NCBI GenBank assembly: GCA_017506865.1
Contig: JAFCMP010000528.1
Location: 124,001-188,000 of the forward strand
Source: Tribonema minus
Taxonomy: Eukaryota; Sar; Xanthophyceae; Tribonematales; Tribonemataceae
Length of the DNA: 64,000 bases
Direction: 5' to 3'
Under the pieces are notes generated by a model. That model saw only the letters and a program-made list of their open reading frames with translations. It made no database searches and was not told where the DNA came from. Within the stretch, counting starts at the first letter, position 1; each line of letters begins with the position of its first letter. The translations under genes and the position numbers were made by a program. Positions 45,801 through 56,859 of this stretch are shown in pieces.

Positions 45801-48789
45801 CATGCATGCCAGGTCAAGTCAGCATGTGCTGCAAACATATTCTACGCCGAGTGTACATCGTTGCGACAACTATGCAACATGCAGCATAGCATACATACCT
45901 CTTCCTCCTCATCTCCTTCCTCATCCAGGCTGACCTTCTCCTCATCGTCATCGGCGCCTACCTCCTTCGACACCTCCCTCTGAGGAAACGGCGCAATCAA
46001 AAGAGTTGGTTGGTCGGCAGAGGACAATGCTGTGTATTTGAGCTGGCACATGATGACAAGGTGCATGCATGAATTTGTTGGCATGTAAGCGCCGATGCTG
46101 AATGCTCATCAGGCATTCATCATCGCAACAGCTGTTGAACAATACTCATCAAGCAAGTGCTTACAACCACATCAAACTACATACGGCATGACCGCCTCTC
46201 ATGATAAATTTTGACTTTAGAACATTCGAATTTCAGGCCGATTGTTACAAGCAGCATCTACTGAATGGAGAAGATCAGCCTGTGCTGGTTTGCACCTCAC
46301 TGAAAGCTGGTGGCTGGTATGCAATCACATCAGCATATCGGCTTTTGTACATGCAGTGCTGTCCGCGTATGCTCATAAAGACAAGACGCTTATGCACTCT
46401 TCCCTGCATCATGCCACACAACCAGGACAAGGGTATTTAATGGCACCTTCGTTGATCAATTTGTATTGCAAGTGGTGCCAAGGCAACATCATTTTGGATC
46501 TCATAAGCAAACTGGGCAGTTGAAGTGACAATGACGAACCTGCTGGTAGATGGGGAATGTGATGAACTCGGAGTAGCGGTGAATGAGGTCAGCCAGCCTG
46601 GTCTCCTCAAGGAACTCGTCGGCGTCCTCCTTCAGGTGCAGCACAATCTCAGTACCACGTCCAAGGGTATCGCCCCTTGGGTCCTCGCGAACTGCACACC
46701 AAGAACAAAGAGCATGATCATTCCGTGACGATGTTACAAACATTTGAATGTCACAATCCATGTGTAGACATGCCACAGCTGCAGTGTGATCCACCGTGAT
46801 GTGACAGCATTGCAACAGCGGCCGAGCACAATAGGTATTCCCTATCTTTTGAGAAAGCTCCAGAAACGGTCAGCAGCAGCTGATCGTTGTGTGATGACAA
46901 TAGCAAAGCAGCACATGCGGCACATGTATGAGGAGCATGTGCCAGCAGCTCGTGGAGCACGTGCCAGCAGCTCGTGAACCACATAACAGCAGCTCCAATT
47001 AAAAGATGTGCATCATATGACGTTGGATGACGTGGCTTTCACATACCTGTGAATGTACTGTCAGCAGTGGACTCCCAGATGTACTGCTTGTCGCCAGCAT
47101 GCTTGCTGACCACCTGCACCTTGTCCGCCACCAGGTACACTGAGTAGAAACCCACACCAAACTGGCCAATGAGAGAGAGGTCACCAGTTTCTCCAAGCGC
47201 TTCCACAAAGTTGGTTGTGCCAGACTTTGCTACGGTCCCAAGGTTGGCAATGAGTTCCTGACGCGTCATTCCAACGCCGGTGTCGGCGATTGTGATTGTG
47301 CGTGCTTCCTGCAATAGGAGATGATAACAGACATGACAACAGCCGACATGTGTTAGTCAAGAATTGGTAACCAGGCGAAAAACGTTTCACACACTTTATT
47401 AGTATGCAGTGCTTGCAATACATACGAACACGAGACAGAGCTGACTTGCAAGATGAAATCTGCGCAACTGCAAGACAGCATGCAGACATGATGAAAGCCT
47501 AGTCTATAGGCATGTGTCAATGACGAGCTGCTGACATCAAGTTCGTGATAATTCATCTTGCACGGCGCGTACTTTTTTTTATGGCAGTCTGAAAAATATT
47601 GTGGTTTTCTGAGCGTGCACATAAGCTTGCTACACAACAATAACTAATGAACCATGTAAGCCAGGAGAGCTGACACAACCCAACGAATAGAATAAGGAAA
47701 CTAGACAATAACACATGAATTTGCTGATGCAATGCAATTCGGTGTTTATGTGATTGCCATGCCGAGTATACACTACAGGCTGAATCAAAGTGGAGTTGAG
47801 CTCTTGGCAATTACTTCAAGTATATCGCAAGCTCACCTTGTCAGCGCTGATGCGAATTCGCAGCTCATCATCTCCTTCCGCCAGGGCTGTCTTGTCCGAC
47901 ACAGCCATGAACCGCAGCTTGTCAAGAGCATCTGAGGCGTTGGAGATCACCTCACGCAGAAAAATCTGTGGCACCAGCAGAGCATGCCATCCATGTCAGA
48001 TGCAGACTTCCGTCTGTCGAGGAAGCTTTGAGATCAATTGATGACACAAGCAAAGCAATCACGTGAAACAGAACTGAAGCATCATTGTTCCTTAACACCA
48101 TAATGCGCAGCTTCCAGGAAAGATAGTCCAGCTGCGTGGCCAAGCAATCATTTCGGAGAGCAGTACCTGATTTGTCGAAGCACAACTAAAAATCCCTTGC
48201 TGTTGACAGTTCCTGTCGCTACAACATTGTACTTCCAATGACTGATAAGGCAGCAGCAGTTATCCGACCTCATCTTCATTACACCTGGCATTCCTAGGCC
48301 TGCACGCATCTGGGATGCGATGTGTTTTTCAATTTTTTCCGGTAACGGTTGAAGCGTACCTCTTTGGTCTTGTACAAGCTGTTGATGATGATGTCCATGA
48401 GGCGATTGACCTCGGCTTGGAACTCGAAGGATTCTGCAGCTACAGCTGGTTCTGTCGCCGAGACCTGCAATGGTGGTGTGCACAGGTTAACGAGGTGACC
48501 CCGATCTTGCTGATGTGGGAGCCAGATTCATGTACGGTATCAGGTTAGCAGGTGTTGCAGCATTATATGGATTGCATTGAGTTTTCAGGTTGCTTGCTGC
48601 GCTGCTGATGCGATTGTAATGCGGCAGACACAGGCTTCGCTACACCCAACCGGTGAGTGCTTCTGGATCATACTGTACCTCCGCAGCAGCGACGAGAGAT
48701 GTGCTCTTCTGGACGCCATCAAACAGTCCCAGGTCCCCGGAAGCCTTGATGAAGGCCACCAGCGCCAGCAGTAGCGTGCGAGACTTCAT
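39865..48789 (-). CDS. HSP90B: ER-lumenal HSP90 (endoplasmin/GRP94)
   Basis: ATP-dependent chaperone of the ER lumen that matures secretory and membrane proteins. Sixteen exons, all GT-AG with matching phases: 48,679-48,789; 48,360-48,464; 47,837-47,965; 47,047-47,308; 46,540-46,691; 45,899-45,979; 45,377-45,442; 44,832-45,124; 44,304-44,484; 43,941-43,997; 42,672-42,751; 41,725-42,115; 41,234-41,377; 40,840-41,012; 40,504-40,570; 39,865-39,996, giving 807 aa. Exon 1 is a signal peptide ([14 protein letters not shown]). The ATPase domain shows [46 protein letters not shown] and [16 protein letters not shown]. An acidic linker fills exons 6-7. The middle domain has [20 protein letters not shown]; the C-terminal domain has [14 protein letters not shown] and INPRHPIV. 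It ends TDEL, an ER-retrieval-type tail, not the cytosolic MEEVD. No lesion is seen. The 5' region is duplicated upstream. Confidence 0.95.
43401..43848. mobile_element. 448-bp inverted-repeat element in HSP90 intron
   Basis: Ends are perfect 17-bp inverted repeats (GCTACGATATAAGAGCG and its complement). Inside, TATAAGAGCGGT words recur at both ends in both orientations. The two end blocks (about 43,401-43,527 and 43,779-43,848) also align as direct copies, sharing GGGRCAGAC before the inverted word. The middle has a telomere-like tract. No ORF, so a MITE-like element. No clear target-site duplication. It lies between HSP90 exons 10 and 11. Confidence 0.75.
43678..43769. repeat. Degenerate telomere-like tract
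   Basis: Runs of CCCTA, CCTAGG, TTTAGGGG and TAGGG in both orientations, close to the plant/alga TTTAGGG telomere repeat but degenerate. It lies inside the inverted-repeat element. Confidence 0.6.
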
Positions 48790-49140
48790 TGTTGCAGGGG
48801 TGCTGGTGAGAGTGCAGCCCTTTTTTTGATTGTGAAGACTGCAGCAAGGTGCGCACTGTTGGGGGATTTGTTGGCCTTCTCTGATTGGGTGAGTTCACCC
48901 GAGGTAACCGCCGTTGCCTGAAAGTGACCTGAACCACGGAAAGCAGCAGTGTGTGGGTCGCGTTGCCCTTCACATGATATTGCAGCTGGTGCTGAGCTGT
49001 GGTTTTGATTGGCTGGCTGCAGTCACTGTGTTAGAATGTACCCTTTGTTTCTGGGTGAAGACACCCCACTGCAGTGGCACTGCCAGGAGCTGTCAAGACA
49101 ACAAGCTTTAAGCGCAAACTCCAACTGGCACAGCACTCTT
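48572..49140 (-). repeat. HSP90 promoter plus exon 1, proximal copy
   Basis: 569 bp covering the functional first exon and about 350 bp upstream. Nearly identical to 51,584-52,151; by eye about eight substitutions and one base in a T-run differ. Confidence 0.95.
48870..48888 (-). promoter_or_regulatory. ERSE-like site, proximal HSP90 promoter
   Basis: On the gene strand this reads CCAAT, nine bases, then CCAAC, two mismatches from the ER-stress element CCAAT-N9-CCACG. It lies about 80-100 bp upstream of the HSP90 start codon. A conserved dyad GGGTGAGTTCACCC overlaps its CCAAT end. Confidence 0.4.
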
Positions 49141-49695
49141 GCCCCAGTAGCTACATCGGTTCATGTGTGTGTGCATGCCTCTGTTTGCCCGCTGCTCGGG
49201 CTGCTGGCAACGGCTTTTCGACAGCCTAACTCTAATCCTCATACATCACCGGACAACACATGAGCATTGAGTGCATGCCTCAACCTGCTTACAATATGCC
49301 TAACGGGGAGATGAAACGAACACCCTCATCATGTGCACCATGCACACCCTTCAGCAAGACCTGGGTACAACAATCTCCACACATGTCTGGGATTGTGTGC
49401 ACCGGCAATAGTCTTGTTAGCGTCCTAATGCGGCTTCCTGTCCTGCTTTGCGGAGCTGGCGCTGACTTCATGCATCCGCAACGGCAATGGTGACGGACGG
49501 CCTGCATTGGCTTTGCTCTCAACATCAATTACTCGAATGTGTGTTGTTCAAGTCCAGATATGCCTATGTTGTTCAGGTGCAGATGTATGTAGGGAAAAGG
49601 GGGAGCGGGTGGTGCAGGATGTAGCACCACACAATGCATTGCAACAATGAGGCGTTGCTCACACACGGCGCGCTGTACTTATGATGGGCACGCTG
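49141..49695. other. Older extension of the HSP90 upstream duplication
   Basis: No gene seen. A TTCATGTGTGTGTGCATGC word and a CATCATGTGCAC word align with 52,450-52,520, so the duplication was once longer. A GAGCATTGAGTGCATGCCTC word near 49,261 recurs near 57,565 and 57,620, marking a dispersed repeat. Confidence 0.5.
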
Positions 49696-51170
49696 TCACA
49701 ATGAAAAGACCGTGGGGTATGCTTTGCAAGGATGTAACACCACACAACGACGACGCAGTCGCGTGACACTGCCGCCCGGCGACTTCTTGCACAGCTTGCA
49801 GCACGCCGCCTGCTGCTCTACACCGATGGAGCCAGCTGCCGAGGCATTCCGCCAAATGCAACCGTTGTAAGGTACATTGGCCCGTTGAGAAACGCTATGG
49901 CGATCGAGTGCATGTGGCGTTGCCAGAATCGAGCAAGTGCTTGCGTGCGCTGCGTGCCCTGCGGCAACTGTTGCTGGTCCGACAACCTCCACTTTATCTG
50001 CAGGCTTGGTGGCGACAGCATCTGCAAGCGCACTCTGATTGAAGCGCCTCTGGCCACATTGTAACTGCATGGCACTGACATCAAGGTCACCATAAGCAGC
50101 ATCCGCTGCGACAGCTCCGTTCCCGTCACCTGCTGGCGGCGGCGGCTGCTGCATAGTCGGCTGCTGCTGCTGCAGCGCTGCTGGCAGTATTGTTCTAGCT
50201 TGTCACCTGTTGCCGCACATAGGGCTGCTGCAGCTGTGGCGATCGTCCCGGACCGCACAAGGGGCAGGCGTGCCATCTCTGCTGCTGTGCTCCTTGTAGC
50301 ATTATAATGCATAATGGGTGCTGGTGTGGAACGCGCAGCACCTGCATCGACGGCCGCCGCTGCTACTTGCGCTGGAGTAGCTGCGCCGCCTGCTGTTGCT
50401 GCTGCTGGCCTAGGTGTTGCTGCTGCCGCAGGTGCAGTCGCGGCAATTGCCACATTGGCAACTGCCACTGGCACCGCCATTGCCGCTGTCGCTGCCGGCA
50501 CGCCGTCTGCGGCGCCGCCTGCTGCCGCTGCCCCCGTTGCAGGTGCTGCAACAGCCTAGGGCCTGGAGCAGCTGTGTTGCCTATGCTTGCAGCAGCGCCG
50601 TTGATGCTGCTGCCAGTGACGCCGCCGAGGCAGGTGCCACATGTGCTGCCGCTGCTGCTGCCTCTGATGCTGGAGCAGCTCAGGCTGCTGCCAGTCTGAG
50701 AGTAGTTGCGCCGTGCGCTGCCGCTGCTGCTGCCACTGGTGCCGCCTGACAGTGTGCTGCCGCCGCAGCCACTGGTCCAGCAGCAGCTGCTCCATGTGTT
50801 GCCATAATGGCTGTTTCATTAGCGGCCGGCACTGGAGCCGCTGATGGCACTGCCGCTAGACCTGTAACGGTCACCGTCGCCGGGGCGGCAGCGTGGCCGC
50901 TGATGCAGTTGTCTCTGCCGAAGCGGTCGCACCTCCAACCGCCACTGCGGCAGCCGCTGTTGCCGCTGTTGCCGCCGCTGCTGCTGCTTGTACAAGTGAG
51001 CGCTGATAATCTTTGGCGGAGGGGTATTCACCTGCATCCAGCAGCGCACACATCTTACTTGTGAATTCAGTGAGTTCGACTTTGAACAGATGTGGCACAT
51101 TTGCTGGTTTGGTGAGTTGAGGTTTGCATGCAACTCCATGTCTTGCTACTGTCAGCAACAGACGCGTCAC
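49696..51170 (-). pseudogene. Ala-rich ORF cluster between HSP90 5' copies
   Basis: Minus-strand frames 51,170-50,871, 50,874-50,680, 50,501-49,818 and 50,154-49,696 read as one Ala/Gln-rich protein broken by frameshifts. The start (VPHLFKVELTEFTSKMCALL, then AGEYPSAKDYQRSLVQ) and the end are less repetitive. The end has CCKLCKKSPGGSVTRLRRR, which faintly resembles half of a BED-type zinc finger as in hAT transposases. That likeness is weak. I see no transposase core. It could be a short-lived gene or a transposon remnant. Confidence 0.3.
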
Positions 51171-51583
51171 ACTTAGCGCGGCATGACTTCACCTCAAGAC
51201 AACATATCTGTCAGGCCGATCAACAGCGTATGTGCTTCTAGCCGGCGCGGCATTTGCGTGGTCGAGGAAGCAGGCAGAGGTAATTCACACGCAGGTGCTG
51301 AGCTCTGATGCGTTGTGTGGGCTGCTAGCATGTGCCGTACCTGACAATAATGCTGCAGCGAACCTCTTGAACGAACTTTGGCAGTGACGAAATTAGGAGA
51401 CCTTGCGCGTATGCGCGCACATCGAGGCGATCTGGTTGTCGGACAAATTGATGTGCAATTTGAACCTGGAAGCGCGACTGTTGCTCAATCTTTCAGAGCT
51501 GGATTGTGCGTATGGACCTGTATTTATAAAGGCCCAAGGGAGGCTGGATTGTACACCCCTCCCCCTCGGGACTATTACAAGAG

Positions 51584-52151
51584 TTGCATTGAGTTTTCAG
51601 GTTGCTTGCTGCGCTGCTGATGCGATTGTAATGCGGCAGACACAGGCTTCGCTACACCCAACCGGTGAGTGCTTCTGGATCATACTGTACCTCCGCAGCA
51701 GCGATGAGAGATGTGCTCTTCTGGACGCCATCAAACAGTCCCAGGTCCCCGGAAGCCTTGATGAAGGCCACCAGCGCCAGCAGCAGCGTGCGAGACTTCA
51801 TTGTTGCAGGGGTGCTGGTGAGAGTGCAGCCCTTTTTTGATTGTGAAGACTGCAGCAAGGTGCGCACTGTTGGGGGATTTGTTGGCCTTCTCTGGTTGGG
51901 TGAGTTCACCCGAGGTAACCGCCGTTGCCTGAAAGTGACCTGAACCACGGAAAGCAGCAGTGTGTGGGTCGCGTTGCCCTTCACATGATATTGCAGCTGG
52001 TGCTGCGCTGTGGTTTTGCTTGGCTGGCTGCAGTCACTGTGTTAGAATGTACCCTTTGTTTCTGGGTGAAGACACCCCACTGCAGTGGCACTGCCAGGAG
52101 CTGTCAAGGCAACAAGCTTCAAGCGCAAACTCCAACTGGTACAGCACTCTT
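51584..52151 (-). repeat. HSP90 promoter plus exon 1, distal copy
   Basis: Same orientation as and upstream of HSP90, offset 3,012 bp from the proximal copy. It keeps an intact first-exon reading frame and the donor site. Confidence 0.95.
51691..51801 (-). other. Duplicated HSP90 first exon (possible alternative exon 1)
   Basis: 111 bp from ATG to a GT donor, encoding the same 37-residue signal-peptide segment with one Val-to-Ile change (SLIAAAE). The phase would let it splice to HSP90 exon 2 at 48,464. With no mRNA data, use as an alternative promoter is a hypothesis. Confidence 0.6.
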
Positions 52152-52159
52152 CGCTTTCG

Positions 52160-52440
52160 GCAAGGTGCGCACTGTCGCACAAGATCCCCGTGGCCGCCCG
52201 TGATTGGGTGAAATCACCCGAGGTAACCGCCGCTGAGCTCTGGAGACCGATTTTTTTGAACTGAATACCGCAGCAGAGTGTCGCTGCCCATTCAAATGAA
52301 ATTGCAGCTGATGCTGAGCTGTGGTTTGATCGGCTGGCTGCACCGTCAAGAATGTGCACTTTGTTTCTGGTGAAGACACCCAATGCAGTCGCATGGCAGA
52401 GAGCTATCAATCAGCCAAACTCTAAATGAACAGTGCCCTT
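52160..52440 (-). repeat. Third, promoter-only HSP90 upstream copy
   Basis: A diverged copy of the upstream half of the duplicated segment. Shared in order: GGTGCGCACTGT, GATTGGGTGA, TCACCCGAGGTAACCGCC, GAGCTGTGGTTTGAT, TGCACTTTGTTTCTGG and GTGAAGACACCC. It lacks exon 1. Confidence 0.85.
52189..52207 (-). promoter_or_regulatory. Perfect ER-stress element (ERSE)
   Basis: On the gene strand: CCAAT, nine bases (CACGGGCGG), CCACG, matching the ERSE consensus CCAAT-N9-CCACG exactly and in the same orientation as HSP90. ERSEs bind NF-Y plus a bZIP factor and drive ER chaperone genes in the unfolded-protein response. It lies about 390 bp upstream of the duplicated first exon and 3.4 kb upstream of the main start. 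Confidence 0.5.
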
Positions 52441-53789
52441 CGCCCTGCATCGGTCCGTCCATGTGTGTGTGCATACTCTGTTGCAAGCCGTCATCATGTG
52501 CACAAAGCACGCTCCTCAGCAAGACCTTGGTGTTTCGATGTGCAACAATGCGCTCGCATTGTTCATGTACAGCCAGCTATACTTGAAAATAATACGCGCC
52601 CCACAAATATACTTGGTGTCTTCATGATGCCTCAGTTGGCGTGCACTGTGGTGCTGAGCTGCCCATTCAAATGCTTGAGGAAGAAGCTACTCACATAGTC
52701 GGTGCATTCTGACAACGGAGCAGTTGTCCGCTTGCAACGCTAACTGGCGCGATTATGCAAAGTAGACTGTTGTGATGCACAAATACAACACACTATGAGC
52801 ACATCTGCATAGCAAACAAATGATCAACATGTCCTGCCAAGCTGCTCACGTTTGGAACCGAAGGCCTTGTGATCTATGTACAGCAGACGACAAAGGGACA
52901 TGTGCCATGCTTCCGAGTGATAGAAATGGCTGATGTAAGTTGATGTGATCTTGCGCATCTCCACGGTCTATATTCACCTCGTAAACCTGCAAACATAAGC
53001 GCAAAGTACACAGGCGCAATGCTTTCATACGTCGAGCTCATTCAGAGGCTTCAAAATATAATTACATCAACATGCGTGGCCATCAAGAGCAAGCTCTACA
53101 TGTGGCTACTATACAGCATTGACACAGATGGCGTTGATGTGTACATCAGCTAGCGTTGGACGAGTGAATGAATCACACCATCTGTGTGTACACAAGTCAG
53201 ACTAGGATTGCCATTCAACAGCTTGTCATAAGGGAAACAATCTGTGCAATGTCACACATTCAGTGCAAAGTGCTGCAACTGGCAACTGGTCTTGCTGCAA
53301 TTGGCAACTAGTATGTTGCAAGCTTGGGCTGCACATAAATACACGCCATACAAAGCTAAGACTATTCACTGTGGTGATTGCATAAGCGCACCATCTGGTG
53401 TCTACATTGCACACAACAAGGCCACTGCTCACAGTAGAAAAAAAAGTACTTCGAAGTATCTGCATGGATGTTGCACCAGCCAAACAAAGGCTGATGATTT
53501 TAAGAACAGCAAGTCTGCATTGGCGTGTCACTGCACTGATTCATTAGGAAGACGCCATTAGCGCCACAACGCGTGCTGGCGATTGTAGCTCGTCAGAGAT
53601 GAATTCTTGGAAGTGTGGTTGGCCAAATGTATCTAAACAGCATTTCCATACAAGCCAACGCATTGCCTTGCATCTGCCCAGACATAAAGTCCGACAATGT
53701 AGCTTCTGAAATTACCAGTGCTGCCACCGCTTCACAACCGTAAGCGCAACAATGGCATAAAGAACATGTACTTGAATGAAAACTTACCC
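52441..53789. other. No recognisable gene
   Basis: A possible minus-strand terminal exon, VYEVNIDRGDAQDHINLHQP after a GTTTGCAG acceptor near 52,988, has no partner exon or family match. A palindromic AAGTACTTCGAAGTA word lies near 53,445. I see nothing else. Confidence 0.4.
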
Positions 53790-56700
53790 TCATGGTGGCG
53801 GAGCAGCTTTTGCAGGCTCTTTCTTGGCAAGCCACCATCTTTTCCCTTTTTGTTGCTTTGTTTCCCTGGCGACTCGATCTTCATCTTCTTCAATCCATTT
53901 CAGGAATGGCAGAGGCAGCAGGCTGCTCAGGTTGCACAGCAGCACTGCGCGGCACCAAAGAACACACATTTCGTCAAGTCAAGTTCAGTGTGACAGCCGC
54001 AAGCAATGTTGTACAGTGTACACAGCGCAACGTCTGAACCACAACCAAAACATGCTGTGACTGGCGTGATAGCCTCAGATGCGCCACTGTGTGTTTGCTT
54101 GGCAGCTGGTGACGAGCTTACTATCATGAGTATACATACGTCACGCATGAGCGACAGCTGAAGCAATCTAGTAGCTGCACTTAAACAGGCAGGCGTTGGC
54201 GTGCTCCAGCTTCAGAGCAGAGCAATACTTTCGACATAAGCATTGCAATACCCAGTACTTTGCCAGAATGACCCGGTGTACTTATATTTATTGCAAATGA
54301 CCCGCACCACCACTTCCACTACCACATTGATGAGAAGAAAAGTACATCCCAGATGTCTTACTATTTCCACAACGCTCTGCATTATTACTAAGCGAACTGA
54401 ACACATTAGCTTCATCTTAAAATACTTGCATTCAGTTGCAACCAAAAAATGGAGCACGACTCAAAAAAGACCACGGCCAAGCTTCCCCAGATTAGTGAAG
54501 TCTGTTTCTGTAACACCAATGCTCTTGGTCAACGCCGCGCCGAGCTCGGAACCCACTATGCCGCTGCCGTTGAAAATGGACATGAGGAGAGCAAAGAGGG
54601 TGCCCTCAACCCCAGGTGGACACAGACGTGCTGCCAACACCAGCGTTGGCATGAAGGCAATCTAGCCCAGAACGGTGAGGATAACGTCGTCACCAAATGT
54701 GAAGACTTCATCAGGTATCCCGAGCTGAAGGCAGACAGGAGCATGATGGAGGTACAAGCAGGTCGGTTGAGAGGATGTCAGTCAGGATGAGACACATGTG
54801 TGAGTGTACAAATTTGTGTGCTGGCGACCGTGTAGAATACTCTTCAGGTGTTTTGACAAGCGCGATTGGAAGGTGAAAGATGGATGTGACCATGCAGAGA
54901 TAAGTGGTAGCTGACATTTGCAGCAACCCATTATTTATGCAAGAGCTCGTGGGACAGTCTGTCAACAAAGCTAGCATACATGTACCTGAGCACATACCTC
55001 ACATCTTGCGTGAGTATGCTGAAGGCGCTACAAGCCCCATACCTCACACTTTGATAGGTTCGTGACCTTGATGGAGTACAGCCTGGCAGCAAACTTGCCG
55101 CTGAACAGCAAGGTGAGTGAAGGTCCGACTGAGTCACCCAGACCTTTAGTAAGCTGCATTTACCATCTCAAGTGACCTGTCGGCATCCAGCATCTCAAGT
55201 GACCGTTACCTGTCTGTTGACGTGGTAGATGAGCAGCAGCTGTGTAAATCCCAGAGGCACTGACACGATGCTTGTCCAGAACATGATGGTGTTGATCCGG
55301 ACTTCCTTCAAGTATGTCTGGAAAATCTGCAGGAGCATATAGCAACACCAGCAGCAGACAATGGACAAACATGAGTTGAACATGCTGGGGGTCTAGTCAG
55401 CAGTTTCATTGAGACTAGGATTACGCACGTGTACTTAGGGGACGAAGGCGCTGATTGACAAATAAATGTTCACCAATTTCAAAGGCATCAATCATACTTC
55501 TGAACCGCAACGCACCTTACCAAGGATGCACTCATGCACGCTCGATTCATGCACTTTCATGTATACACAAACACATAATCAGGGCTTCATGCATCTCATG
55601 TTGTTGACACTCACCCAGACCCCCAGCAGACTGGCGATGCTCGACCCAGCCGAACCCGCCCCAAAAACTCTGGTCCTACCTTGATGTCATCGGTGAGAAA
55701 GTAGAAGAAGGCAGAGTCGGAGGTAGGGGTGGCCTGCCACAGGAAGATGAACAACGCTGGCAGCCGAACAGGTTTCTGTCTTATGCACGCCACAGCGACA
55801 CCACTTGGCCTGACACCTGCACGCACATCGAAAGACGGACAACACAATGTAAGGCATCTCACATGCAGTGCCGCAAGAATGGACAAGACTACAAGCGGTC
55901 AGGAAGAACCTGAATGGATGTAGTCATGTGCGCTGTAGGCATGCTTGCTCTATTCCATGCAAGGCCACAAGGCAATCAGGCTGCTTGTTGATTATGCACC
56001 CCGACCTGCAACGGCTGCAACCACTTGTTCTTGAAATGCAGGGATAGCTGCGCAGTCAGAACAGACTGATGACATGCACCTTTCCATGCTCATGAGAGCA
56101 TGTGGTTGAGAATCGGCAGCATTAAAATGCCATGTACTTGATGCCTAGGTTCTGACCTAACACCGGATACATAGTATCCGGGATACAACTTTGTATGCAG
56201 CAACAAAGTTCATCAAGCAAGCTCAAGCACCTCCTGAATGAAACAGTATGCTCACCTGATCTTGCACACTAGCCTCCACTTGTGGTCTTGGTTTCTCGTC
56301 CACCAATAGGGCCGCAAAACTCGCCAGGAGTGGCAGCGCTGCCGTAATAAGAAATACATCACGCATGCCCATACGCTCCAGCAATGCACCTGTCATTACA
56401 ACGATGTCAGCGGGCATTCCCTTGTAAAATGCGTCACATTGCCTGAGCAAGCTGTGTCCAAGCAATACACCAATACGCCCTTCATGTAGGCGAGAAGCAT
56501 GTGTAGCCATAGGCTACACACCAATGGCAGCACCATCACCACCTTCAAGGAAAGTCCGTCCTGACAGCAACAGCCAGCACTCGCAATGCCAATGCATACT
56601 TAAAGCTATTATCTTGCAGAGCACTGACAATGGGCAGCGAAGGGAACATGGTCTCTTGACAAGTGAGATGTGACACACCAGATGCGGAATCTGTAAATCA

Positions 56701-56859
56701 CAAATATTGAACAACACGGCACAGTACCAAGTACAATCGAGCAGCAGTTGAAAGACAGCTACCTGAGAAGTACGCACTGATGATACCCCCTACAGCGCTG
56801 CTGCCCCAGCACAGCGACTGCAGGCCGCTTGACACTGCCTGACTCTGGGAGTCCCGTGC
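53790..56859 (-). pseudogene. Folate-biopterin transporter (BT1/FBT family), decayed
   Basis: Multi-pass membrane transporter family for folates and pterins in plants, algae and trypanosomatids. Exons, 5' to 3': 56,763-56,859 ([20 protein letters not shown]), 56,256-56,389 (LERMGMRDVFLITAALPLL), 55,615-55,816 ([31 protein letters not shown]), 55,210-55,326 (FQTYLKEVRINTIMFWTS), 54,475-54,724 (GIPDEVF, FMPTLVLAARLCPPGVEGTL), 53,790-53,944 (CNLSSLLPLPFLKWIEEDE). The N-terminal half is missing: nothing upstream of 56,859 fits. The 55,615-55,816 exon needs two single-base frame corrections (near 55,770 and 55,640), and a TAG at 54,662-54,664 sits where Gln is usual (VLG-stop-IAFMP). A truncated pseudogene is the best reading; sequencing error is possible for single lesions but not for the missing half. 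Confidence 0.8.

Noticed and set aside
27027..54664. In-frame TAG at likely Gln positions in Fanzor copy 2 and the transporter, suggesting TAG codes for Gln
   Set aside because: The intact HSP90 gene uses TAG as its stop directly after the TDEL signal and has normal Gln codons. The genes with internal TAG also carry frameshifts, so ordinary decay explains them.
55050..55130. Extra transporter exon (LFSGKFAARLYSIKVTN)
   Set aside because: The exons on either side already join in phase with expected family order; the stretch fits an intron.
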